DNA from: Bacteroidales bacterium
GTDB taxonomy: Bacteria; Bacteroidota; Bacteroidia; Bacteroidales; WCHB1-69
DNA length: 50,270 nucleotides
Direction: 5' to 3'
Assembly (NCBI GenBank): GCA_017650305.1
Contig: JAGCFD010000024.1
Span: 1 to 50,270 of the forward strand
The notes below the pieces were generated by a model that saw only the letters and a list, made by a program, of their open reading frames with translations, was not told the origin of the DNA and ran no database searches. Shown piece after piece: positions 25,841 to 34,700 of this stretch. Within the stretch, counting starts at the first letter, position 1. Each line of letters opens with the position of its first letter. Position numbers and translations under genes: made by a program.

Positions 25841-26452
25841 ATGGTCCTTAAACACATCTTTGATCGTATAATATCATTCATTGGCCTAATATGTTTTAGT
25901 CCGCTGCTGTTCATTTTGGCCATACTGATCAAAGTGCGTATGCCTGGAGGGCCTGTTCTGTTCACCCAAAAGAGAGTTGGGAAAAACGGACGACTGTTCA
26001 ACATTTACAAGTTCCGCACAATGGTTGTGAACCACGGCGGCTCTTCCGTGTCGGTAGCTGGCGAAACGCGCATCACTCCCCTCGGAGCCACCCTGCGCAA
26101 ATACAAACTGGACGAGCTGCCCGAGCTGTGGAACGTCTTCATTGGCAACATGAGTTTTGTCGGTCCGCGCCCAGACGTGCCGGGATATGCCGATCAGCTC
26201 AAGGGTGACGACCTCGAGGTGCTCCAGCTTCTTCCGGGCATCACCGGCCCCGCATCCCTCAAATACCGAAATGAAGAGGAACTCCTTGCAACCGTGGAGG
26301 ATCCGCAGAGATACAACGACGAGGTCATCTTTCCCGACAAGGTGCGAATCAACCGCTACTATCTCCATCATTACTCCTTCTGGATGGATATCAAAATCAT
26401 TCTCGCCACTGTCACAGGGAGGAAGATCCTGTACAACGGGGAAATGATATAG
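25841..26452 (+). CDS. polyprenyl-phosphate sugar-1-phosphate transferase (initiating PGT)
   Basis: 203 residues, a small monotopic phosphoglycosyl transferase of the PglC/WcaJ C-terminal-domain family that transfers sugar-1-phosphate from a nucleotide sugar to undecaprenyl phosphate. One N-terminal hydrophobic re-entrant helix (residues about 8-32) is followed by [59 protein letters not shown] and a C-terminal [14 protein letters not shown]. The acidic pair in LDELPE and the FVGPRP motif are conserved in the family. It probably works before the adjacent GT2 in the same pathway. Confidence 0.92.
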   Translation: MVLKHIFDRIISFIGLICFSPLLFILAILIKVRMPGGPVLFTQKRVGKNGRLFNIYKFRTMVVNHGGSSVSVAGETRITPLGATLRKYKLDELPELWNVFIGNMSFVGPRPDVPGYADQLKGDDLEVLQLLPGITGPASLKYRNEEELLATVEDPQRYNDEVIFPDKVRINRYYLHHYSFWMDIKIILATVTGRKILYNGEMI

Positions 26453-26611
26453 ATACACCCGCAACCGAGTCACCATGGCCGAAAACCAACGGCCAACAGC
26501 TAATAGCCAACACCCTCTTTATTCAAAAATCATTGTTTATAATTTTTTCTTTTTTTGCCTTTTGCTATTGTTAAAGGCTGTATTTTTGCACATTACCTCA
26601 AATAACAAACA
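26453..26611 (+). repeat. intergenic gap with GGCCAA-type repeat and OmpA-gene promoter
   Basis: 26475-26510 carries GGCCGAAAACCAACGGCCAACAG and AATAGCCAACAC-type units related to those at 11054-11070 and 47017-47040. The rest is AT-rich promoter DNA. No gene is seen. Confidence 0.5.
26561..26588 (+). promoter_or_regulatory. promoter of the OmpA-like lipoprotein gene
   Basis: A TTTG at 26561-26564 and TATTTTTG at 26581-26588 give a plausible -33/-7 pair of the Bacteroidota type, 23 nt before the ATG at 26612. Confidence 0.65.
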
Positions 26612-27592
26612 ATGAAAAAGATAATAATTCTCAGTTCAATCTTGATTTTATGCCTTTCTGGCTGTGTCACCAAACAGAAATATGATGAATTGCAACAGCG
26701 TTACCAGAAATGTCAGGACGAGTTGACATACATCAACGCGGAAAATGTGGATGCCAACAACATGTTGAAAGATATCCGTTCCAAGCTGGAGGCAATGACC
26801 AAACAGGTGGACCAATTAGTCCAGGACACCCTTTCCTTGTCACGCCGTCTGCGGATGTCGGAACGCGACTTAGCCAAGGCCACGCAAGACTATGACGACC
26901 TGCTGAAGGACTTCACAGATCTGAATGTCAGCAACCAATCGGCCATGAACAAACTGTTGGGCAACATTGATGCTTACAAAGATGAACTCACGGCAAAGGA
27001 GAAGTTGCTCAATGCTCAGCGCGACTCCTTAGAGGCCGCCAAGGCCATCTTAGCTGAAAAAGAGGCACGCATCAACGAAATGGAGAAGATCCTGAACCAA
27101 AAAGATGCCGAAGTCAAGGCTTTGAAAGACAAGGTCACGGCCGCTCTGAAGGGTTTTGAAGGCAGTGGCTTGGATGTCTACGAGAAAAACGGCAAGGTGT
27201 ATGTCTCCATGCAAGACAAATTGCTTTTCCCTTCCGCCAGCTGGAGTCTGAACGAGCAAGGTTTGAAGGCTATCCGCAACTTGGCCAGTGTTTTGGAGAA
27301 TGAAAAGGACATCTCGGTGCTCATCGAGGGCCATACTGACAACGTACCATACAACGGCAATGGGCAAGTCAAGGACAACTGGGACTTGAGTGTCATGCGT
27401 GCCACCTCTGTAGTCAAGGCTTTATTACAGAATGGCGACATTGACCCTGTCAGGCTTTCCGCCTCCGGTCGCAGCCAGTACCTGCCCATTGACAGCAGCG
27501 ACAATGCCGAGGCGCGTGCCAAAAACCGTCGCACCGAAATCATCCTGACCCCCAACTTGGACCAGCTGTTCCAACTCATCCAGGGCAACTAA
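26612..27592 (+). CDS. OmpA-family peptidoglycan-associated lipoprotein with coiled coil
   Basis: 326 residues. Signal MKKIIILSSILILCLSGC has lipid-site Cys18. Residues about 22-195 are a long heptad-rich coiled coil (KYDELQQRYQKCQDEL and on through EKEARINEMEKILNQKDAEV). The C-terminal OmpA-like domain (about 200-320) carries LLFPSASWSLNEQG, VLIEGHTDNVPYNG, NWDLSVMRATSVV and RAKNRRTEIIL, the Asp and Arg of which bind diaminopimelate in peptidoglycan. It probably tethers the outer membrane to peptidoglycan with the coiled coil as spacer. It is the first gene of a likely run with mutY and tadA. Confidence 0.92.
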   Translation: MKKIIILSSILILCLSGCVTKQKYDELQQRYQKCQDELTYINAENVDANNMLKDIRSKLEAMTKQVDQLVQDTLSLSRRLRMSERDLAKATQDYDDLLKDFTDLNVSNQSAMNKLLGNIDAYKDELTAKEKLLNAQRDSLEAAKAILAEKEARINEMEKILNQKDAEVKALKDKVTAALKGFEGSGLDVYEKNGKVYVSMQDKLLFPSASWSLNEQGLKAIRNLASVLENEKDISVLIEGHTDNVPYNGNGQVKDNWDLSVMRATSVVKALLQNGDIDPVRLSASGRSQYLPIDSSDNAEARAKNRRTEIILTPNLDQLFQLIQGN

Positions 27593-27601
27593 CCTCTCGT
27601 T

Positions 27602-28597
27602 ATGTTTGCTCAGGCGCTACTCTCCTGGTACGACGACCATCAACGCGACTTGCCATGGCGAGGCGAGCAGGACCCCTACAAAGTCTGGGTGTCTGAAATC
27701 ATCCTCCAGCAGACGCGAGTCCAGCAAGGGTGGGACTACTACCATCGCTTTGTCGAAACATTTCCCGACGTCCAGACATTAGCTGAAGCTGATGAGCAGG
27801 AAGTCTTGCGCTTATGGCAGGGCTTGGGCTATTACTCCCGCGCCCGCAACATTCACTATGCTGCCAAACAGATCATGAACGATTATGGCGGCACATTCCC
27901 AAAAAGCTATGAGGAGATTCGCGCACTGAAGGGTGTGGGAGACTACACTGCCGCGGCCATTGCCGCTTTTGCCTTCGGGCTCCCCTACCCAGCCGTGGAT
28001 GGCAACATGATGCGCGTCATCAGCAGACTCTACGGCATTCGTGAGAACATAGCGTTGCCAAAAACCCGCAAGGAGATCACCGCCATCGTCAGTCGCGAAA
28101 TGACAGGTACGGACCCTGCAAAATTCAACCAAGCGATAATGGATTTCGGCTCTATCCAATGCACGCCCGCCTCCCCAGACTGCGAAAATTGTCCACTAAG
28201 AAAAAAATGTCATGCCTTTCAAAACAACATAGTCGGCGTATTACCTGTTAAAATACAGAATATCAAGAAAAAACAACGGTACTTCCAACTTACCATGTAT
28301 CTCTCTCAGGAAAAAACCATCTTGGAAAAACGGGTAGCCCATGACATCTGGCGTAATATGTATCAGTTCCCCTTGCAAGAGTTTGCGGAACCGCAAGAAC
28401 AGCGCGAGCATTTTGTAGTCACAATTCACGAAACACTGACTCATCAGCAACTGCAAGCTGATTTGTATGTGGTACCCTGCAAGAGTCTTCCACAACTACA
28501 AGATCATCAGGTCGTTGTCTCATTGGATCAACTCTCACAATATCCGATGCCGAAAATCATGACCATCTTTTTGAAAGAACATCTATCCTTATTATAA
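27602..28597 (+). CDS. mutY: A/G-specific adenine DNA glycosylase MutY
   Basis: It removes adenine mispaired with 8-oxoguanine. 331 residues, with catalytic E32 in SEIILQQTRV, helix-hairpin-helix LKGVGDYTAAAIAAFAFG (about 109-126) and catalytic D133 in AVDGNMMRV. The [4Fe-4S] cluster has exact C-x6-C-x2-C-x5-C spacing (CTPASPDCENCPLRKKC). The C-terminal NUDIX-like 8-oxoG recognition domain (about 225-331) is shortened but present. It starts 9 nt after the OmpA-like gene. Confidence 0.95.
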   Translation: MFAQALLSWYDDHQRDLPWRGEQDPYKVWVSEIILQQTRVQQGWDYYHRFVETFPDVQTLAEADEQEVLRLWQGLGYYSRARNIHYAAKQIMNDYGGTFPKSYEEIRALKGVGDYTAAAIAAFAFGLPYPAVDGNMMRVISRLYGIRENIALPKTRKEITAIVSREMTGTDPAKFNQAIMDFGSIQCTPASPDCENCPLRKKCHAFQNNIVGVLPVKIQNIKKKQRYFQLTMYLSQEKTILEKRVAHDIWRNMYQFPLQEFAEPQEQREHFVVTIHETLTHQQLQADLYVVPCKSLPQLQDHQVVVSLDQLSQYPMPKIMTIFLKEHLSLL

Positions 28598-28609
28598 AAA
28601 ACAAAAACG

Positions 28610-29050
28610 ATGACAGCACAAGACGAACATTTCATGCGGTTGGCTTTAGAAGAGGCCTTGTTAGCAGCCGAGGAGGACGAGGTTCCCGTGGGCGCAGTGG
28701 TCGTCATGGACGGGCAGATTTTAGGGCGCGGCCACAACCAGACGGAGACATTGCGGGATGTGACGGCACATGCGGAGATGATCGCGCTAACAGCAGCAGC
28801 AAACCACCTGGGAGCCAAGTACCTGCCGGGATGCACCCTTTACGTCACCTTGGAACCGTGCGACATGTGCGCCGGAGCCATCGCGTTGTCACAGGTCAGT
28901 CGCGTGGTCTTCGGGGTGGCTGACCCCAAGCGGGGATTCACCCGCCACCCCGACGCACAAATCCTGCATAAGAAGGTCGTCATCGATCAAGGCCCTCTCG
29001 CGGATGAGTGCAGCCGACTGCTGAAAGAGTTCTTCGCGGGAAAACGGTAA
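28610..29050 (+). CDS. tadA: tRNA adenosine(34) deaminase TadA
   Basis: 146 residues. It converts A34 to inosine in tRNA-Arg(ACG). The zinc and catalytic residues are visible as HAE (H54, E56) and PCDMC (C84, C87). N-terminal helix MRLALEEALLAAEEDEVPVGAVVV and GRGHNQTE are typical. It starts 12 nt after mutY, so is probably in the same transcript. The following gap is full of simple repeats. Confidence 0.93.
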   Translation: MTAQDEHFMRLALEEALLAAEEDEVPVGAVVVMDGQILGRGHNQTETLRDVTAHAEMIALTAAANHLGAKYLPGCTLYVTLEPCDMCAGAIALSQVSRVVFGVADPKRGFTRHPDAQILHKKVVIDQGPLADECSRLLKEFFAGKR

Positions 29051-29234
29051 TGGGTACCGCAAAGAAAGTGGACCGCAAAGGCGCAAAGGGCGCAAAGAGG
29101 AGACCACAAAGGCACAAAGAAAAACTAAGAAACTAAGAAGTTAAGAAACTAAGAAAGGGGATAGTTCAACGTCAAAGTTCAATGTCAAAGTTCAAAGTTC
29201 ATCGTTCAACCATCCACCATATCCATTTTTTCAT
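29051..29234 (+). repeat. composite intergenic repeat block upstream of gmk
   Basis: No gene is seen. From 5' to 3': CGCAAAG/CACAAAG units (29056-29120), AACTAAGA and GTTAAGA units (29123-29156), and GTCAAAGTTCAA units (29164-29202). Each family recurs elsewhere in the window. The repeats stop just before the gmk promoter. Confidence 0.7.
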
Positions 29235-29242
29235 TACCTTTG
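29235..29242 (+). promoter_or_regulatory. -7 box of gmk
   Basis: TACCTTTG followed by CCG, 22 nt before the gmk ATG at 29265. Confidence 0.55.
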
Positions 29243-29264
29243 CCGTCTCAAAAAAACAACATGT

Positions 29265-29831
29265 ATGCAAGGCAAAGTCATCATCGTTTCCGCCCCTTCC
29301 GGCACTGGCAAGACCTCTCTGGTCCGCCATCTGTTGCAAGAGCTTCCTGAACTCAAGTTCTCCATCTCCGCCACCACCCGCCCCAAGCGCGATTATGAGG
29401 TAGATGGCCAGGACTACTATTTCATCACCGAAGAAGAGTTCCACCAGCACCGCTCCGAAGATGCCTTCCTGGAGTGGCAAGAGGTATATGCCCATCAGTT
29501 CTACGGTTCGTTGAAGAGCGAAGTGGAACGGATTTGGAAAGAAGGCAACACCGTCATCTTCGATGTGGATGTGCTCGGTGGCCTCAACATCAAAAAGTTC
29601 TACGGCGACCAAGCCTTGGCCATCTTCATCAAGGCGCCCTCCATGGAGGAATTGAAAAGACGTCTTCTCAATCGGGGCAGCGAAACGGAAGAGACCCTCA
29701 AAAAGCGATTAGACAAGGCAGAATACGAGATCTCTTTTGCGCCACAGTTCGACATCACCGTCCTGAACGACGACCTTTTCACCGCCCAGCAGGAGATCTA
29801 TCAGTTGGTAAAAGAATTCCTTGACAAATAG
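29265..29831 (+). CDS. gmk: guanylate kinase
   Basis: 188 residues. It phosphorylates GMP to GDP with ATP. P-loop SAPSGTGKTSLV at about 8-19, GMP-binding SISATTRPKRDYEVDGQDYYF (split here as SISATTRPKR and DYEVDGQDYYF), the lid region LLNRGSETEETLKKRL, and FDITVLNDDL near the C-terminus are all standard. It shares the purine pathway with purL and guaA in this window but is not in one operon with them. Confidence 0.95.
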   Translation: MQGKVIIVSAPSGTGKTSLVRHLLQELPELKFSISATTRPKRDYEVDGQDYYFITEEEFHQHRSEDAFLEWQEVYAHQFYGSLKSEVERIWKEGNTVIFDVDVLGGLNIKKFYGDQALAIFIKAPSMEELKRRLLNRGSETEETLKKRLDKAEYEISFAPQFDITVLNDDLFTAQQEIYQLVKEFLDK

Positions 29832-29843
29832 CAAGACAGGGTT

Positions 29844-30947
29844 ATGCGAAGAATCGCCATTATCGGGGCCGGGGCCTCCGGATTATTCCTCTCCAGGCTA
29901 TTGCGAGAGCAGCCCGACATGGAGATTTACCTCTTTGACCGTTGCAAGCAGGTGGGCACCAAACTGCGCGCCTCCGGAGGCGGAAAGGCCAACATCTTCA
30001 ACACCAACATCTTCCCTGAAGGCTATAACCATCCAGACTTCGCTGCCAAAGTTCTTGAAAAGGTCACCCCAGACAGATTGCGCCAGGCTTTCGACTCCTT
30101 CGGTCTGGCAATGTGCGCGGATGAGGAGGGGCGTGTCTATCCGCTGACACAATTCTCCCAAACGGTAGTCGATATCTTATGGAACCCTGAGCACCCTCGC
30201 ATCAACCCTGTGTTGGAGTATGAGGTTTCGCATCTTACATACCAAGACAACCGCTGGCACATCAATGACTACCCCACAGCATTCGACTCTGTGGTGCTTG
30301 CATCAGGCACTCCGGCCAACATAATCCCCAAAAATCGCAAAAATTATAACAACTATTTGTCAACTCTTCAGTTGTACACTCATCCATGGGTTCCGTCGTT
30401 GGTAGGTTTCAAGATAAAGGATTACCCCGCTCTGCTCTCTGGATGCAGAGTCAAAGCCATCGCCTCACTATATCAAGGCAGAGACCTGATACACAAAGAA
30501 TTCGGCGAAATCACCTTCAAAGATGACGGCATCTCCGGGATTGTCATCCTCAACCTCTCGGCCTATTACAACCGTTTGGACGACAAGCGAGACTGCCACA
30601 TTTCCTTGAACTTCATGTATCACGACACAGCTCTTGACATAGAAAAACATTTGCTCCGTCACGGGTCTTTGCAGGGCATCTTGCATCCCAAACTCAATGC
30701 TCTTTACGAGCGCAAACCTTTTGACGTGAGGGACTTTAAAATGGACATCTCGGAGCCTTACGATCTCACCTTCGCGCAGGTGTGCCACGGAGGCATCGAC
30801 TTGTCGGAGGTAGACGATAATCTCATGATAAAACGGCATCCCAACCTCTTTGCCATGGGAGAGATACTGGATATGGACGGTATCTGCGGAGGCTATAACC
30901 TTTTCTTCGCCTTTGCCACGGCCATCATGGTGGCAGAAGGGTTATAG
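29844..30947 (+). CDS. BaiN/HI0933-family FAD flavoprotein
   Basis: 367 residues. FAD-binding IGAGASGLFLSRLL at 6-19 and KLRASGGGKANIFNTN (with the family's GGGKCN-type motif, here GGGKAN), DEEGRVYPLTQFSQTV and C-terminal GEILDMDGICGGYNLFFAFATA place it in the HI0933/BaiN family of NAD(P)/FAD-dependent oxidoreductases. The Cys usual in GGGRCN/GGGKCN is replaced by Ala, which may matter for activity. It is slightly shorter than the usual 400 residues. It follows gmk by 12 nt and is convergent with the next unit. Physiological substrate unknown. Confidence 0.87.
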   Translation: MRRIAIIGAGASGLFLSRLLREQPDMEIYLFDRCKQVGTKLRASGGGKANIFNTNIFPEGYNHPDFAAKVLEKVTPDRLRQAFDSFGLAMCADEEGRVYPLTQFSQTVVDILWNPEHPRINPVLEYEVSHLTYQDNRWHINDYPTAFDSVVLASGTPANIIPKNRKNYNNYLSTLQLYTHPWVPSLVGFKIKDYPALLSGCRVKAIASLYQGRDLIHKEFGEITFKDDGISGIVILNLSAYYNRLDDKRDCHISLNFMYHDTALDIEKHLLRHGSLQGILHPKLNALYERKPFDVRDFKMDISEPYDLTFAQVCHGGIDLSEVDDNLMIKRHPNLFAMGEILDMDGICGGYNLFFAFATAIMVAEGL

Positions 30948-30964
30948 TCATTGCTGAAAGTCTT

Positions 30965-31002
30965 GCAGGCTTCCTGCTTCTTCTGCGGTTTCCCGCAATA
31001 TT
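30965..31002 (+). terminator. weak candidate terminator between convergent genes
   Basis: Two 5-bp mini-hairpins follow one another: GCAGG/CCTGC (30965-30977), then TGCGG/CCGCA (30984-30997) ending in ATATTTTT. The stem is short, so this is tentative. Confidence 0.3.
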
Positions 31003-31034
31003 TTTGACAACGCGGAAATAGCAAAACGGGTCAT

Positions 31035-31739
31035 TTACGCTCGCTTGTCCAGTTCCTGCTGGATCTTCTCCGCTAATTCATAATCTTCGCTATCTACAGC
31101 GGCATCCAACAATTCCTGAAGCTCGTCCTTGGACATCTGCGACAACTCTATGCGGAACTCCTCCTCTTGCGACTGGCTTTCCTCTTGTCGCAAGGTGGAT
31201 TCATCTATATCCTCCCTCATGGCTTCCAGCAGACTATCATCGCGTATAGCTCCTTGTTTCTCATCCGATTGGCAATTTTCTTCAAAAATGTCGGGACGAA
31301 TGTGAATCATGACGCCCAATTTCAGAGCTAATGCGATGGCGTCGGACGGACGGGCGTCAATATGGATGGTTTGTTGGTTTTCCTTATTAAGCATCACCAT
31401 ATCAGCAAAATAGACACCATTCTCAAAATGAATGATATTGACCATCAGGAGCTCAAAATGGGCATGTAAGGAAAGAATGTGAAAGAGTTCGTGAGTCAGC
31501 GGACGGTGTGTGGGCAATTTGTTAAGTTCCACCAAAATAGCACGCGCTTCACTCTGTCCGATGATAATAGAGATGTAGCGGTTCGTGGGCACACTATGAG
31601 AACCTTGCTCGTCTTTTTCCACCTTCATCTCGCGCAAGATAAGGGAAAAAGCCTCCGTTGTCTGGGGAGAAGGGAGCACATCCTCGACTTTCACTTCCAT
31701 GAGACCGGCCATATTCGGGTTGTTTTGAGGAGTTTCCAT
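31035..31739 (-). CDS. bifunctional nuclease (DUF151) family protein with UVR-like tail
   Basis: 234 residues. Residues about 14-150 form the DUF151/BFN domain: TTEAFSLIL, IIIGQSEARAILVEL, THELFHILSL and the hallmark DARPSDAIALALKLGVMIHI. A linker rich in Glu and Gln leads to a C-terminal UvrB/UvrC-type helical hairpin (LQELLDAAVDSEDYELAEKIQQELDKRA, read as LQELLDAAVDSEDYELAEKI plus QQELDKRA). The family was named for nuclease activity reported for a thermophile homologue; its bacterial role is unsettled. Its ATG shares one base with the purL stop (TAATG), so it is translationally coupled to purL. That coupling is the strongest contextual clue and has no obvious metabolic explanation. Confidence 0.85.
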   Translation of the reverse strand: METPQNNPNMAGLMEVKVEDVLPSPQTTEAFSLILREMKVEKDEQGSHSVPTNRYISIIIGQSEARAILVELNKLPTHRPLTHELFHILSLHAHFELLMVNIIHFENGVYFADMVMLNKENQQTIHIDARPSDAIALALKLGVMIHIRPDIFEENCQSDEKQGAIRDDSLLEAMREDIDESTLRQEESQSQEEEFRIELSQMSKDELQELLDAAVDSEDYELAEKIQQELDKRA

Positions 31740-34700
31740 TACTTTGTGAAATATTCAACCGCGTTGCGGAAGATATCTTGAGACTTGTTGCCATCCACAT
31801 TCTTATACAGGTTTTCACCTTTTCGCTCGCTGTGGCCCATCTTGCCCAGAATAAGTCCGTCGGGCGACACGATACCTTCGATGGCGTAGAATGAGCCATT
31901 GGGGTTGTCGGCGGGATTCATGGAAGGCTGCCCTTGTTCGTCGCAATATTGGAAGGCCACCTGACCATTCTCGAAGAGGCGTTTAGCCATCTCGGGCGTC
32001 ACGATGAACTTGCCTTCTCCATGGCTGACTGCGATAGTGTGCACGTCACCCACCTGGAAAGAGGAGAGCCACGGAGAGTGCACCGATGCCACGCGCGTGC
32101 GCACCAAGCGGGAGATGTGGCGGTTGATATTATTACGGTAGAGAGTCGGGGACTGCGAAGTCACATCGCCAATCTTGCCATCGGGCAGTAATCCCGACTT
32201 CACCAGTGCCTGGAAGCCGTTGCAGATACCGAGAATCAAGCCTTTACGTTGCAGCAGATGTTCTATCGCGGCCTTCACTTTGGCTTGGTTTAGCACATTG
32301 GCGATAAACTTGCCACTGCCGTCGGGTTCGTCACCCAAACTGAAACCACCGCACAGCGCCAAGATGTGAGATTCCTCGATGGCGGCTGCCAATTCATCAA
32401 TAGAATCGTTGATTTCCTTCTCATTCAGATTGCGGAAAACGAAAATGCGCGGTTCTGCGCCAGCGTCCTCAAAAGCCTTGGCCGTGTCGTAGTCGCAGTT
32501 CGTGCCAGGGAACACCGGCAAGATGACCTTGGGCTTGGCCACTGGGGTCTCCTTCGCCGCTGTCTTGACGGAGGCCTTCTCTTGAGAGAATTCCGCCCCA
32601 ACAGAGTGCGTCTCGTTGGCACACATCTCCGGATAGAGTTTGTCATAGACTCCGCGCCAAGCAGCCAAACAGGCCTTTTTATCTATCTTTTCACCATTGA
32701 CGACAAACACATCGTCCACCTTACCCAACAAAATGGCAAAATCAGCCTCCAACGGCACTGTGCTCTCCACTACAAAACTACCGTAACCATAATCGAATAG
32801 CGGTTGGTCTGTAGAGATGTCAAATCCGAGGTCATTGCCGAAACTCATCTTGCAAAGCGCCTCCATAACCCCACCGAATTGCAAGGTGAATGCGGAAACA
32901 ATGTGACCATTTCCGATTTCCTGATGAACGAAATCAAAGATATTTTTTGTTTGTTGAATATTGGGAAGATTGTTTTCTATCTTATTTTTAATCAAGTAGA
33001 TATAATTCCCTTTTTTCTTGAATTCAGGGGAGATGATTTGATTGGCATTTGAAGGAGTGATGGCAAAAGAGACGAAGGTGGGCGGCACGTGCATATCTTT
33101 GAAGGTACCGCTCATGGAGTCTTTGCCGCCCAGTGATGCCAGGTCAAAGGATTTGAGCATCCAGACGGAACCGAGCATGGCAGCCACAGGTTTGCCCCAA
33201 CGCTCCGGCACGCCGGCCATCTTCTCAAAATACTCCTGGAAGGTGAAACGGATGGTCTTGTAGTCAGCGCCGGTAGCCACCACCTTGGACATGGATTCCA
33301 GGATCGCAAAAACAGAAGCGTGGAAAGGTGATTTAAGCGCGATGAACGGATTATAACCGAAGGCCATCACAGAACAGGTATTGGTATGTCCGTGAAGAAC
33401 AGGCAGTTTCTGTACGGAGGCTTGAGCCTCTGTCAACTGGTGTTTGCCGCCGAAAGGCATCAGCACGGTGGTGGCACCGATAGTGGCATCAAACATCTCA
33501 ATAAGTCCTTTCTGAGATGCCACATTGGGATTAGAAAGGCAACTGATGATGCGCTCTTGCATAGAGTGGCCTTTCACAGGCTCGGCGGCCAACACATCTT
33601 CTGGGATCTCATTGACCACAGCCTCTGTCTTCTGGCGCACACCATTGGTATTGATGAAATCACGGTTCAGGCTGACGATGGTCTTGCCGCGCCAGGTCAT
33701 GGTGAGACGGTTGTCATCGGTGACGTAAGCGATGATGTTGGCCTCGATATTTTCCTGACGGCAGTATTCGAAGAAGGTCTCCACATCGGCCTTGTCGACC
33801 ACCACGCTCATACGCTCTTGCGACTCGCTGATGGCCACTTCCGTGCCGTTGAGGCCTTTGTATTTGGTTCTGACAGAGTCGAGGTTGATGGTCAGGCCGT
33901 CGGCCAGCTCGCCGATGGCGACACTGACACCGCCCGCGCCGAAGTCGTTGGACTTCTTGATGAGGCGAGTCACTTCGGGGCGACGGAAGAGGTGTTGTAT
34001 TTTTCGTTCTTCGGGAGCGTTACCCTTCTGCACCTCGGCGGCGCAGGTGTCGAGGGATTTCTCGTTATGTTCTTTGGAGGAACCGGTGGCGCCGCCGATG
34101 CCGTCACGACCAGTGCGGCCACCAAACATGATGATGACATCGCCAGGTTGCGGTCGCTCGCGACGGACGTGATCCTGCGGGGCTGCACCCACCACCGCGC
34201 CAATCTCCAATCGCTTGGCTCGATAGTCTTGATGATAGAGCTCACGCACGTGCGTGGTGGCCAGACCAATCTGGTTACCATAGGAAGAGTAGCCTGCTGC
34301 GGCACTCTTGGAGATGACCGACTGCGGGAGCTTACCTTCAATAGTCTCACTGATGGGCGCATTGATGTCGCCCGCACCCGTCACACGCAATGCCTGGTAC
34401 ACATAGCTACGGCCACTCAGCGGGTCGCGGATGGCACCGCCCACACAAGTGGCAGCACCGCCAAAAGGCTCTATCTCAGTAGGATGGTTGTGCGTCTCAT
34501 TCTTGTACATCAGCAACCAAGGCTCCTTTTTGCCGTCCACCTCCACCGTAATGCAGATGCTACAGGCGTTGTTCTCTTCCGAAACCTCCATGTCGGGCAG
34601 ATGACCCGCCTTCCGCTCATATTTGGCATTGATAGAGGCCATATCCATCAGCGTTTGCGGTTTCTCCCGATCCCCATACACCTCCTTACGCAAGGCAAGA

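Noticed and set aside
29056-29202. CRISPR-like array
   Set aside because: Units are 7-12 nt without constant spacers, and no cas gene is present.
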